From NCBI GenBank assembly GCA_938743325.2, contig OW568888.1, forward strand, positions 372,001 through 436,000: 64,000 nucleotides of DNA, written 5' to 3'. A program made the translations under genes and the position numbers. The stretch is from Pycnococcus provasolii (taxonomy: Eukaryota; Chlorophyta; Pseudoscourfieldiophyceae; Pseudoscourfieldiales; Pycnococcaceae). Under the pieces are notes generated by a model. It was not told the origin of the DNA. It saw only the letters and a program-made list of their open reading frames with translations, and made no database searches. Every line of letters starts with the position of its first letter. Position 1 is the first letter of the stretch. Shown here piece after piece: positions 50,406-59,920 of this stretch.

Positions 50406-50551
50406 GCCACATGATGAGAAGGCTTCGAGGACATTTTCTTAAACGTTAAGTCTGACATCGATGCAAGGAAAGAAACAGGGGCATTAATGGGGGGTGGTGG
50501 CGGAGGAAACCCCATGGCAAGTTCAGGAGGTGGTGGAGGAGGAGCTTTCAT
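49136..50551 (-). CDS. Zinc-motif plus AhpD/CMD-like domain protein
   Basis: A 471-residue protein of two parts. After a Pro-rich start (MKAPPPPPPELAMGF) and a basic stretch come two Cys pairs, CPCCGHPKEG and FKFCTTCYGRHYYHVRG, spaced about 35 residues apart, as in a zinc ribbon. From about 290 a helical domain resembles carboxymuconolactone decarboxylase/AhpD-like proteins: LTPRLVELAVLRTAAHAKAS, then YAFWSHTRLAAAVGID and a later GVFELISLVGLYRTLAD. The redox CxxC of true AhpD is not present, so a non-redox, possibly binding, role is likely. The pairing of these domains is unusual. A Gly/Asp tail ends the protein. Confidence 0.75.
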
Positions 50552-51177
50552 GACTGCCAATAAATAAATAAATAAAGTGGAATGACTGGAGCTAAGCCAC
50601 GAACCAGAGCACAGAGAAGAGGGCACACACAATGAGCACACACAATGAGCACACACACCGAGAGAGAGAGAGAGAGAGAGAGGAAGCAGGTGCCTGCAGA
50701 ATGAAACAAAACCACCTCCGACTAACCTTACCTCCTCCGCGCTGCTCCGAGCTGCTTCGACGACCGGAGAATGGCGGAGGGGCGACGCGCCCCGTAGTAG
50801 CCTAGTAGGGACTCGGAGAGGGAGAAAGAGGCGAGGCGAAGCGAAGCAGGAACCCTAACCCTAGGTGTTTGGCGTCGGAACCCTAATCCTAAAACCCTAA
50901 CTCCCTAACCCTAAAGCCCTAACCCTAACCCCCTAACCCTAAAACCCTAACCCCCAAACCCCCAAACTCCTAAAATCTCTCTGGGGAAAACTGGTTGGGG
51001 GTTGCGCCAAAACCACTGCTCACATGATCGGAGGTGCGGGCGCCATTGAACCGGTATCCCCCCCTCTCAACTCAAGGGCTTTCATTCTCAGCCGATAAGA
51101 TATTGCATCTGAGGGATGAGTGTGCGGGTTGGGTTTACCCCGCGGGGTCTCATTTCTTCCCCTCTATTGTTCCAGTA
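50552..51177. promoter_or_regulatory. Divergent region with telomere-like tract
   Basis: 626 bp between divergent genes. It holds AATAAATAAATAAA (50560-50575), a (GA)n run at 50659-50681 and a degenerate CCCTAAC/CCCTAAAA tract from about 50851 to 50973. No gene was seen. Confidence 0.7.
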
Positions 51178-51876
51178 ATGGCGCCTCTCTCCATCCGTCC
51201 CTCCGTAGCCTCTGCACGTGTGTGTGTTGCTCGTGCTGCTCCTGCCCGGGTTGGGTTAGGATCTGGTCTTCGTGCTCGACCTTTGGTGCCTTTGTGTGCC
51301 ACGCCCGAGAAGGTGCAGTCGGCGTTAACGGAGGCACTTCAAGCGGCGGAAGAGTGTGTCGGTGACTGTGCCGTTGAGTGGGATACCGTCGAGGAACTGT
51401 CCGCGGCGGCGAATAAGACCATCGACGACCAACCTGCGGCAGACTCGGGAAACCGTATCTCCGCGTCCGATGCGGCGAAGATCCAGATGTGCGTTTTGTT
51501 GCCTGCTTTTTTGTTTTTATGATTGTTTGTTTGACTTGTTTGATGAGTGTTTTCATAGCCTCAGTTGGTAAACTCAGCTCACTCATGATGTTCACGTCTA
51601 TGAATACGATACACAATACAATACAGGGTGGCTGAGGCAGTGAAGCAGGCGCAGGCATCCGCGGAGCCGACTCTCGAAACCGTGAAAATGCTCGAGTCAG
51701 CGGCGGCGGAGATGAAGAAGGTGGAGCCTAAGGTGAGGGACGACGCAAAAATCGCCACGCTCGAGACGCAGCTCAATGATGCGCTCGACGCGGCGAAGGG
51801 GTGCGTTGACGACTGCGCCACCGACTGGGACACCGTCGAGGAGCTGAGCTCGGCGCTTTCGAAACTCAAGAAGTAA
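51178..51876 (+). CDS. CP12-like plastid protein with duplicated motif, two exons
   Basis: Exon 1 is 51178-51488 and exon 2 is 51627-51876; the 138-bp intron starts GTGCGT and ends ATACAG, and the joint restores IQMVAEAVKQA. The product has 186 residues. The first 42 or so form a transit-like peptide (MAPLSIRPSVASARVCVARA). Two CP12 signatures follow: ECVGDCAVEWDTVEELSAA and GCVDDCATDWDTVEELSSA, each with the Cys pair and the WDxVEELSAA core. The C-terminal Cys pair and tail by which canonical CP12 grips GAPDH are missing. CP12 links GAPDH and PRK in the Calvin cycle; whether this variant does so is open. Confidence 0.87.
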
Positions 51877-52296
51877 GCGCAGTGCAGTGCAGTTAGTGTC
51901 TCAGGGCTTCTCTGAGGAGACCTACCCTGTGCTGGACAGGAGGGGAACGACTCTTTGTTGTAACACTCAAGGTCGAATTCGTCGAAACATTCACGAGGTT
52001 TCATTCATCATGAGCACTCACAACAAAGACAAAACACTTCTTGATGAAAACGATTTCTTCATCTTGTTTTCTCGCCCTCCCCCCCTCATCATCATCCCGG
52101 ACTATTTTATTTCTCCCCCCAGGAACCGCGGAACATCTTTCTTGCGCCAACAACGATCTTACATATATAGTACCGCGGGGGTTGATACACGCACCCTTAC
52201 ATACACTTTATCATACTGGCACGGTGCATAAGCTCGCACTGTGCCTTTGTTAAGGCCTTTGTGGTTTGCCTTTGTTAAGGCTGCGTTGTTCCTCTC
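51877..52296. other. Intergenic region
   Basis: 420 bp holding the 3' flank of the CP12-like gene (TGTAA near 51958) and the leader of GT29 gene 2. CCTTTGTTAAGG occurs twice (52242 and 52269). No gene. Confidence 0.5.
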
Positions 52297-53437
52297 ATGC
52301 TCAAACAACACACTTATGATGCGTTCACTAAACTCTTAACATATGCGCTTGCGGCCGCCACCACCTTTCACCCGATCTCCATCCAAGCGATCTCGATACC
52401 CACCATCTTCAACAGCCAGTCGGGAGTCACGAAGCCCGTGAGGAGATCCGATCTGACGACGCTGACGAATCAAAGTGGCGGAGGCGAGGCGCTGACGTGC
52501 GGCGGCATGCCGGCAAGCTGGAGGCCGTACGACGTCGTCGTCGGCGGCGGCGACGGAAGAAGAAGACGGAGCCTGCTTGCGTTTGGAGGAGCGCGCTACG
52601 TCATGCCCTTCGACATTGACGGAAGAAGGCGCCTCCGCGTTCCCACCGAAGGTGCAGGAGTCGGTGAGACGCCGAGGACGACGAGCACACTCAAAGACGC
52701 GGCGGAACGCAGCCTAGCCGCTTGCCTGCGTGGCGGTCGTCTGCCAGGCGGATGCTCGGCAGAGGCGCGCGCAGCCGCCCGACGCCTTCCTGGCGTTAAG
52801 ATGCTGATCTCCGCGCGGTCGGGCAGGCAGCAGCTCGGCCCGTTCGCTCACGAAACGTTGGCAAGCTGTGCAGCGGTGGGCAACTCCGGAAGTCTGCTGA
52901 AACGTCGCTACGGTGATTACATCGACAGACACGGCCATGTCGTGCGCTCGAACCTTCTGCCCATTACCGATCGCCTTGCACCGCACACTGGGCGCAAGTG
53001 CGAGTATCGCGTGCTCAGCTACAAGTCGAGCCGCATCGCGCTTGGCCTGCTCGACCCGGAGGATGTGGCGGAGGATCGCGGCAAGGTGTCCATGCCTCGG
53101 CGAGGCAAGTGGCGTCCCGACCACGAGCACACGGGTCTGCTTTTGTGGTATCCAGCATCGGCAGAAGAGGTGGCGCGCCGACTTCGAGCTCGATTTCGAG
53201 GCTCGGCACGCCGAACTGGCGTGATTCCTTCACAGATGCTGCGAACTCTGATCACGTCCTTCACGCTGATGCGCCGTGACCTTGCACGGCTGGGCCTTGG
53301 TCCGTTTGGCCCGTTCGCGTACCTCACGAGTGGCATGCATGCCGTGCTTAGCCTTGCACAGACATGCTCGTCGCCAGTGAGCGTGTTTGGATACTCCGTT
53401 TCTCTTCCTGGCGACCACGAGGTGGGTGGACGAGGCC

Positions 53438-53476
<39 letters not shown>

Positions 53477-53628
53477 GAGGAGGAGGGCCAGGAGGCAGCG
53501 GTCCCTATTGGTTCACTGGTCGTCGCGACATGCCCCGTTCTGGGCGTAACCAGCACGGCTGGTCTGCCGAGAAGATGGTGTTTCGTCTTCTCCACGCCGC
53601 CGGCATTGTGAACATCTGTTCCTCGTGA
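52297..53628 (+). CDS. GT29 sialyltransferase-like glycosyltransferase 2
   Basis: A 443-residue protein with a moderately hydrophobic N terminus (about 12-36) that may serve as a signal anchor. The L motif is CAAVGNSGSLLKRRYGDYID (C191), then VVRSNLLPI; the S motif is YLTSGMHAVLSLAQT with SVFGYS (from Y342); the VS-motif His is in HGWSAEKMVFRLLHAAGIV (H420). These are the marks of family GT29. A run of about 17 Gly from a GGC microsatellite lies between the S and VS motifs. It shares little with GT29 number 1 outside the motifs, so the two are old paralogues or separately gained. Two TGTAA signals follow the stop. Confidence 0.85.
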
Positions 53629-54708
53629 TGAAGTGAACGGATGAATTCGTTTCTCTGTGCATCTATCTGTAACAAAAAAGCCAAAAGTATTTGTACTGTA
53701 AGCACTCTTGAATGCCGGCTTAAGGTATGACTCCGACTCACGTGAGACGACAAGGCTAGTTTGGCGTGGAAGGATCGCACACTTCTCCGCCTTCGACCTT
53801 CGTCTTCGCCAGAGGCGTACAGAGGCGTATTGTCAAGTGAATGGATCGATGAGCGAAATTGACCAAAGAGGGATCCCCGTCAGTTGTATTGTTTTTGGTG
53901 CGTGCCGGTTCCGATGGCAAGCGGCAGATTTCTGAGCATGTCTCCAAGCCACAAACCGATGGAGTGGAGGAATCTTCGAAAGTGCCAAAAAGACCGAACG
54001 AACCAACAAAGCGCAAGCGGAGGTCGATTTGATCCTTTAAAAAGGCTTGCCCTGACGTTTCCCGAGGGCCGAGGAGAAGTGTTATTATCGTAGGTACAGG
54101 CAGCGTGAATAGTCTAAGGACGGGGAACCCCACGAGTTGTTGAAAAAGCTGCCTCTACAAAACTACGGGGTAAAGCCGTAAAGGTAGAAACCCATGAAAT
54201 CAACAGGAGACACGAGGAGGAAGCAGTTGAAGAGGCAACGCCATCCACACCAAGTGAGTGACCGAGAGGTACTTACATACTCATAGGAATGTGCCGTTGC
54301 TTCGTTCGACCTCATCCATCTTCTTGTACAGGTACATAAAATTGCACTAAGGTTACGGGTACTTACCCGGTACGGGATCGTGTCATGCCACCTTGCTCAC
54401 GAGGTTGGCTTCGAAGCCTCTCCAAGTACTCATCACATCAATCAAATGCAAATCGTTCGCTTGTTACAGCCTACGGGTAAGGTACCGTAAGTACCCCTTA
54501 CAGTGTTGTTCTTTTCCCTTCCTAGTCTAAACTTACCCCTGCAGGTATGTATCTTCTTCTCGAAGCTCCACCTCCAACTCCGTCCGGTGGACCCGCGAGT
54601 TCTGTGCCGTTCGGACACGTTCGGCACTCCGTATACATCCCATATATAATAGTCCCATCATCATCCCTTAATCTCTCGATCACTCCTGTGTCTGCCACTT
54701 GCCCACTT
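53629..54708. other. Intergenic region with degenerate coding-like and inverted pieces
   Basis: About 1.08 kb without a supported gene. GGGATCCCC-type motif at 53871. Around 53860-54030 one frame reads like weak, basic coding sequence (ISEHVSKPQTDGVEESSKVP) without homology that I can name. GGGTACTTACCCGGTAC near 54358 and GGTACCGTAAGTACCCC near 54481 form an imperfect inverted pair about 120 bp apart. A TATA-like CATATATAAT lies at 54641, shortly before the next gene. Confidence 0.45.
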
Positions 54709-56045
54709 ATGTCTCTGCCCGTGCTCTCCAACCAGCCCGCTCGTCCTCATGGCAAGCTGTACCTTGTGCAGTGCCGCGGCGGATCCGACAAAAAGGCGGA
54801 TGGCAACCGTGGGGATACCATCCCCATCTGCAACGCGCTCATCAAGCAAAACTGGTTCTGCGAACCCGTCTTCTACAGTGACGCCGAGTACGAAAAGGTA
54901 TGTGAGGTTTACGCGAACCGCACCGCACGGCCCTTGCCTTGCCATGTTTTGCCTCGTCTTGCGTTCTGGGCGGGCCGGGCCGCAAGCAAACCTTGATTGG
55001 TTCGGTTGGCAGAACTGCATATCGACCTGTGACCACTCACTCACAACACCTGCGACAACACACCCTATCCATAAAACACCTCCTCCACAATCCTTCCACA
55101 ATCTTACTTACCCAGGTGCGCGAGCTCCTTCTGTCCGCCGACGGATTCATCGCGCGTATCAACCCTGGCACGTACGATGGCGTCACGCAGTCCAAGGTGG
55201 ACGGCCTCTTCCGCGAGATGGCGTCTAAGGGCAAGGCGGCGATGGCGCACCCCGACGTCATGCTCAAGATGGGCGCCAAGGACGCGCTCGTGAAGATCCG
55301 CGAACTCAGCTGCGGAATGCACGACACGTACGCGTACTACGACATTCCCACGTTCAAGGAGACGTTCGCCAAGAGCATCGCCACGGGCGTGCGCGTGCTC
55401 AAGCAGAACCGCGGCAGCCAGGGCGAGGGTATCTGGGTGTGCCAGGTGAAGGAGGGCCAGAGCGGACCCGTCACGGGAAAGACGATCCTCGACCTGCAGG
55501 AGGCTGTCGACAACCACAAGGAGGAGAAGCCGCTCGACGACTTCATGGCGTTCTGCGAGCAGTACATCGTCGGCGAGAATGGACAGCTCATCGACCAGCG
55601 CTTCCTGCCGCGCATCGTCGAGGGCGAGCTGCGCGTCAACATGATCTACGACACGCCCGTGGAGATCATCCACAAGAAGCCTGCCGAGGGCGGCATTTCC
55701 GCCACGCTCGCCTCCGGCGCGAAGTACGTCAGCTACAAGACGGACGACCCGATGTTCGAGAACCTCATGAAGAACTTCAAGACTGACCTGCCCACGATCA
55801 TGCCCGTTCTCGGCATGTCGAAGGAGCCGCTGCCGCTCATCTGGACGGCTGACTTCATCCTCGGACCCAAGGATGACACTGGCAAGGACACGTACTTCGT
55901 CGGCGAATTCAACTGCTCGTGCGTCGGCATCACGCAGCAGCTGTACCTTGCAGACGAGGTGGCGACGGCGGCCATCAAGGTGACAAACGCGAAGCGCAAG
56001 GGCATCAAGGTGGGACCGGTGAAGATCCCATGCTCGATCCAATAA
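54709..56045 (+). CDS. ATP-grasp family protein (Cj0069-like), two exons
   Basis: Exon 1 is 54709-54897 and exon 2 is 55116-56045; the 218-bp intron starts GTATGT and ends ACCCAG, in phase 0. The 372-residue product opens GKLYLVQCRGGSDKKADGNR and contains GVRVLKQNRGSQGEGIW, a typical ATP-grasp phosphate-binding and Lys segment, QRFLPRIVEGELRVNMIYD, PVEIIHKKPAEGGISATLAS and VGEFNCSCVGITQQL near the end, where Mg-binding acidic and Asn residues of ATP-grasp enzymes fall. It resembles the bacterial Cj0069 family of unknown substrate. No transit peptide is clear. It is convergent with the next gene, 64 bp away. Confidence 0.85.
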
Positions 56046-56109
56046 AGTCAATCTCGCATCACAAGGCTGGAGGGCGTGGGTTACATTACATTGATTATGC
56101 ATCTGTTCA

Positions 56110-56808
56110 TCAAAGTCGTCCATTGACGAAATCAAAGTTGTGAAAGGACGTGTTTTGTATGTCGCAATTTTGAATACATATGTCAGAACGCGCCAAAGGC
56201 ATTCTCGCCGTATCGTAGTACGCACGGCACTCGGCCGCCGCCTCGACGTTCGCGGAAATTTCAACTGCGAGACTCTGCGCGCGAGACAACGCACTTTTGT
56301 TCGCATCAGAAGAGGGAGGTCTGGGCGGGTTGCTTGCGAGCAAGCTCACCGCGCGTGCGTGTTCATCCGCAGACTGGCTACTGAAGCGTGGGTCCTGCAT
56401 CAGAACGTCCCACGCGCGCGGCTGTCCATCTTCGTGCACACGTTTCGCGAGTCGCACAAGTATGCTTCGTTCCTGTATGGCCGCGAAGGTTCGGTCCGGC
56501 CTTGCGTCCACCTGGTCGTTTAGCGGCGTGAGTTGTAGCGCGTACACCACCCCGTCTTCGTCGTTCACGTGTAGAAGTGCGTCGCGTCCGTTGTTTGAGA
56601 TTGTCAGATTCGCGGTGATGGAACGATGCGAATCCTTCGATGAAGAGGATGGAGAGGCTTTTGACGACGGCAAAGACGTTGGTGCAGGTAGCGGTAGTGG
56701 AACGACGACGTGTATTGCGTCGACGTCGTCGGACCACCGGTACGTTTGTATCGGAATCATTGTAAGCGACGCACAAGGATTGTGCGTCGCCGCTGGCATC
56801 GACGCCAT
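56110..56808 (-). CDS. CS-domain-like protein, tentative
   Basis: A 232-residue protein. Residues of about 20-130 have the shape of a CS/p23-type beta-sandwich: YRWSDDVDAIHVVVPLPLPA, ITANLTISNNGRDALLHV, VVYALQLTPLNDQVD and SILVRLAKRV ending W in RAWDVLMQD. Similar domains serve Hsp90 co-chaperones and dynein assembly factors. The rest is a helical tail with ALSRAQSLAVEISANVEAAA and NCDIQNTSFHNFDFVNGRL. The family call is weak. The open frame begins with GTG at 56871; the ATG at 56808 is used. Confidence 0.6.
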   Translation of the reverse strand: MASMPAATHNPCASLTMIPIQTYRWSDDVDAIHVVVPLPLPAPTSLPSSKASPSSSSKDSHRSITANLTISNNGRDALLHVNDEDGVVYALQLTPLNDQVDARPDRTFAAIQERSILVRLAKRVHEDGQPRAWDVLMQDPRFSSQSADEHARAVSLLASNPPRPPSSDANKSALSRAQSLAVEISANVEAAAECRAYYDTARMPLARSDICIQNCDIQNTSFHNFDFVNGRL

Positions 56809-57187
56809 TCTCCAGCGGAGTAACGCAAGTTCTCCAAAACACGAAAAAGATGGTGCGACGACGACGTTCACGACGACGTTCAGTTGTTCACCAACGCATC
56901 GCTCACTTCACTGCGACCTGCGTCTTTGCCCGCCTTGTTGGCGCGCTCATGCAGATGGTCAAGCTGCTCGTGGACGTGCTGGCTACGATCATGCGCTCCC
57001 GGAGGTGGTCAAGAAATACACGTGGTCTGCAGCTGCTTCCTTTTTGGCGATTCTTTTTCTTTTTCTTGGCTTGCACACGTCACGTCCCGTCGTCGTCGTC
57101 GTCGTCGCGCTCGTTCCCCCCACCGCTCCCGTCTCCTCTGCGTCCCCATTCCGTTTCTCACGCAGGTGTCGTGCGTTACTTCCAAGA
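56809..57187. promoter_or_regulatory. Divergent region before the cysteine protease
   Basis: 379 bp between the CS-like gene (minus) and the protease gene (plus). The protease frame stays open through it, but the reading is rich in Arg/Pro/Val low complexity, and the clear signal peptide starts only at 57188, so it is taken as non-coding. Confidence 0.5.
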
Positions 57188-58309
57188 ATGATGCGCCTCA
57201 CCTCTGCGGCACTTGCCGTCTCCGCGCTCTTCGTTTCCTCGTCAGCCGCGCGACCTGGACTCAACACCATCGTGTCTTCTTTGGATGCGCCTCATGAGGT
57301 TGCGATGAAATTACCATCGGAACTTGTCGCGCACGTCGACGCGTTTAAGACGTTCGTCAAGACGTACGAAAAGAAACACGTCGAGGGAACTGCCGAGTTC
57401 GCGAAACGCCTTCGCATCTACGCGCAAAACGTCAAGAGGGCCGAAGAACACGCGAAGCTTGACCCGATGGCGGAGCACGGAGACAGCCCGTTCATGGACC
57501 TGACCGAGGAGGAGTTCAAGGACATGCTCGGACTCAAGCCCCTCGAGCAGAAGCACGCCGACAGTATCCGCAACAAGTATGCCGCGCACCGCACGTACAC
57601 CGACGAGGAGGTGGCTGCCGCGCCTGACAACTTCGACTGGCGCGAAAAGGGCGCCGTCACGGCTGTGAAGAACCAGGGACAGTGCGGCTCGTGCTGGAGC
57701 TTCAGCACGACGGGAGCGCTCGAGGGCGCCAACTTCCTCGCAAACGGCAAACTCACCAGCCTGAGCGAGCAGCAGCTCGTCGACTGCGACCACCAGTGCG
57801 ACCCGACTGGCGAGGCGTGCGACTCCGGATGCAACGGAGGCTTGCCGGCGAACGCGATGGAGTACATCGAGTCGACGGGATACCTCGACACGGAGGAGAG
57901 CTACCCTTACGAGGGCTTCGGCGGACAGTGCAAGGCGGACGGGAGCAAGGCGGGCGCGCGCGTCGCCAACTTCACCATCGTGTCGAACAACGAGGCGCAG
58001 ATGCAGGCGGCGCTCGTGAACGCCGGCCCGCTCTCCATTGGCATTAACGCCGCGTGGATGCAGACGTACACGCGCGGCGTTTCGTGCCCATTCTTGTGCT
58101 CGCCGAAGGAACTCGACCACGGCGTGCTGATCGTCGGATACGGCAAGGAGAGCTTCAGCCTCACGCGCCTGCACGAGCTTCCGTACTGGACCATCAAGAA
58201 CAGCTGGGGTCCCATGTGGGGCGAGAGCGGGTACATCAAGGTGTGCCGCGGCCGCGGCAGCTGCGGCCTCAACGAGATGGTGGTCAGCGTCGAGGCGGCC
58301 AAGGCCTAA
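57188..58309 (+). CDS. Papain-family cysteine protease (cathepsin F/RD19-like)
   Basis: A 373-residue secreted or vacuolar protease. Signal peptide (MMRLTSAALAVSALFVSSSA), then an I29 inhibitor prodomain (about 50-120: FKTFVKTYEKKHVEG, FAKRLRIYAQNVKRAEEH, DLTEEEFKDML) and the mature enzyme from about 145 (PDNFDWREKGAVTAVKNQGQ). Catalytic Cys169 in CGSCWSFS, His311 in LDHGVLIVGYG and Asn338 in IKNSWGPMWGESGY are all present, with the oxyanion Gln in NQGQCGSC. CNGG and CGLN are typical. It looks active. Confidence 0.95.
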   Translation: MMRLTSAALAVSALFVSSSAARPGLNTIVSSLDAPHEVAMKLPSELVAHVDAFKTFVKTYEKKHVEGTAEFAKRLRIYAQNVKRAEEHAKLDPMAEHGDSPFMDLTEEEFKDMLGLKPLEQKHADSIRNKYAAHRTYTDEEVAAAPDNFDWREKGAVTAVKNQGQCGSCWSFSTTGALEGANFLANGKLTSLSEQQLVDCDHQCDPTGEACDSGCNGGLPANAMEYIESTGYLDTEESYPYEGFGGQCKADGSKAGARVANFTIVSNNEAQMQAALVNAGPLSIGINAAWMQTYTRGVSCPFLCSPKELDHGVLIVGYGKESFSLTRLHELPYWTIKNSWGPMWGESGYIKVCRGRGSCGLNEMVVSVEAAKA

Positions 58310-58397
58310 GCGGAGGGAGGGAGTGTGCGCACTGCGTGTAACTTCATCGAATTGTTCTTGGTCACAATATTGATACACGTTCGCGTGCACGTCCAAG

Positions 58398-58951
58398 TCA
58401 GTCGTCCATGTCGTCGCCGGCGCCACTCGCGATCTCCTTGTAGAGCCATGGCTTGTTCTCGAGATAGTCTTCGATGGCGTTTCGCAGCTGCACGTTCGGG
58501 TGGAGTGCGGAGATAGACGATATGGGCGCGCGCGTCACCGGGTCCCACTTTCTGTCTTTCTTGATGTGCTCCAGTAGACGCTCGCGCTCGTAACTGATCC
58601 CGCTCGGACTTACGACGGGGTTGCGAAAGATGTCGAGCGACACGGGACAAACGGCCCACTGAGGCGCCTCATCGTTCGCTGTTGATGCACCGCCTTGTGC
58701 GTCGTAGCCTTCGTCGCCAGCCGCCCTCGCCGCTTGAGTGCTTTCTCACAGTCTTCGAGAACAAGGTTCCACTCGGCTCGCATGCGTCTGCACAGCGCAC
58801 GGTTGATGAGCGGCACGGCCCACGTGGGGTCCAGCGTGAGTGCCTCGGTGTACGCCTCGATGGCCGCGGCAAGTTTGTTCTTCGCGAACGCCATGTTGCC
58901 GAAGTCCTTGCGCTCCGAAGCGGCTGAGCGCGACGACGACGACGAGGCCAT
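58398..58951 (-). CDS. CHIP-like TPR/U-box protein, short form
   Basis: An N-terminal TPR pair (KDFGNMAFAKNKLAAAIEAY, WAVPLINRALCRRMRAEW, VLEDCEKAL) is in one frame and a U-box (CPVSLDIFRNPVVSPSGISY, HIKKDRKWDPVTRAP, LRNAIEDYLENKPWLYKEI) in another. A 71-nt GT-AG intron (58679-58749, GTGAGA...CAACAG) joins them in frame to 160 residues, but it would cut off the conserved CEKAL; a frameshift just after CEKAL is the alternative. CHIP ubiquitin ligases have three TPRs and a helical hairpin before the U-box; here the third TPR and hairpin are missing, so chaperone binding may be altered. Confidence 0.65.
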
Positions 58952-59178
58952 ATATTATAGGTAAAGCGCCAAAGAAAGCACCGAAGTCTCCGCGGCGCGC
59001 TGCGGCACGCCACGGATTTGGCGCTGGCCAAAATCGGCCTCCGGAAGAGAATTCCCAACCTTGAAAGTTAGGGGTTCAGAATTTGGCATCCCATTATTGG
59101 CATAACCTTAGTTTTCGCTGCTCTGCTTTGCTTTGCACTGTTGTTGTTTTATTTTCTCTGCTCAATAATAACTAGTCT

Positions 59179-59808
59179 ATGGACGCGCACGCGCACTGCT
59201 GCGCGGACCACTCGTGCACGTTGAACTATAGTCTCTACAAACACATCAATCTTCCTGGAGTTACTTGTTTGAACGCCGTCTCCGAAGATGTCCTGCCTGA
59301 CGTGTTCAGACCTTGGGAATCGCGACTATCCCACCCCTCCTCCTTCCTCCGCTCCGACCCCGACGACCCGGAACTTCTACTGACGATACCGTTCACGACG
59401 AACGTCACGATCCTTGCAGTGGCCATCATCTGCCCGGAAGACTCTGAATTCACGACGTACCCAGACTCAGTACGCGTATTCACAAATCGAGAAAATATGG
59501 ACTTCCAAACCGCACAGGAAGCGCCGCCTGTGCAGAGCTGGGACCTACTGCAAGACTACAGAGCGCAAACCGTCGCGGAGTACACGTGCAAACCAGGGAA
59601 ATTCGTTGGCGTGCACACGCTCACCATGCACTTCCCGTCGTCGTATGGAGCAGACGAAACGAACATCAGCTTCATCGGATTCAAGGGAACAGCGAGCGGC
59701 GTCGTGCGCGAGGCGCCGAAAAACCTCGTGTACGAAAGCCAACCGACGCCGGAAGATGCCGGAAAAGCGCCCGACGAACTCAGAGGTGGAATGAACATGG
59801 GCATGTAA
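59179..59808 (+). CDS. PITH-domain protein (PITHD1-like)
   Basis: A 209-residue single-domain protein. The PITH fold, named for its link to the proteasome and thioredoxin-like proteins, is shown by LYKHINLPGVTCLNAVSEDV, the LRSDPDDPELLLTIPFTTNV segment, AIICPEDSEFTTYPDSVRVF, FVGVHTLTMHFPSSYGADET and ISFIGFKGTASGVVREAP, which is the PITHD1 order. No thioredoxin domain is attached. The start MDAHAHCCADHSC is close to the family's His/Cys-rich N terminus. Confidence 0.92.
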   Translation: MDAHAHCCADHSCTLNYSLYKHINLPGVTCLNAVSEDVLPDVFRPWESRLSHPSSFLRSDPDDPELLLTIPFTTNVTILAVAIICPEDSEFTTYPDSVRVFTNRENMDFQTAQEAPPVQSWDLLQDYRAQTVAEYTCKPGKFVGVHTLTMHFPSSYGADETNISFIGFKGTASGVVREAPKNLVYESQPTPEDAGKAPDELRGGMNMGM

Positions 59809-59849
59809 TTTTGTGCTTTTTTCTTTGTATGTTCAACAAGTTGCATATT

Positions 59850-59885
59850 TCACAGGTCGTCGATGCCACCGCCCGTGGCCGTGCG

Positions 59886-59920
<35 letters not shown>

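Noticed and set aside
54355-54450. U1 snRNA-like sequence (TACTTACC near the start)
   Set aside because: Beyond the first bases there is no U1 stem-loop I sequence and no Sm site.
56297-57187. N-terminal extension of the cysteine protease
   Set aside because: The frame is open, but a clean signal peptide and prodomain begin at 57188, and the extension overlaps the opposite-strand CS-like gene.
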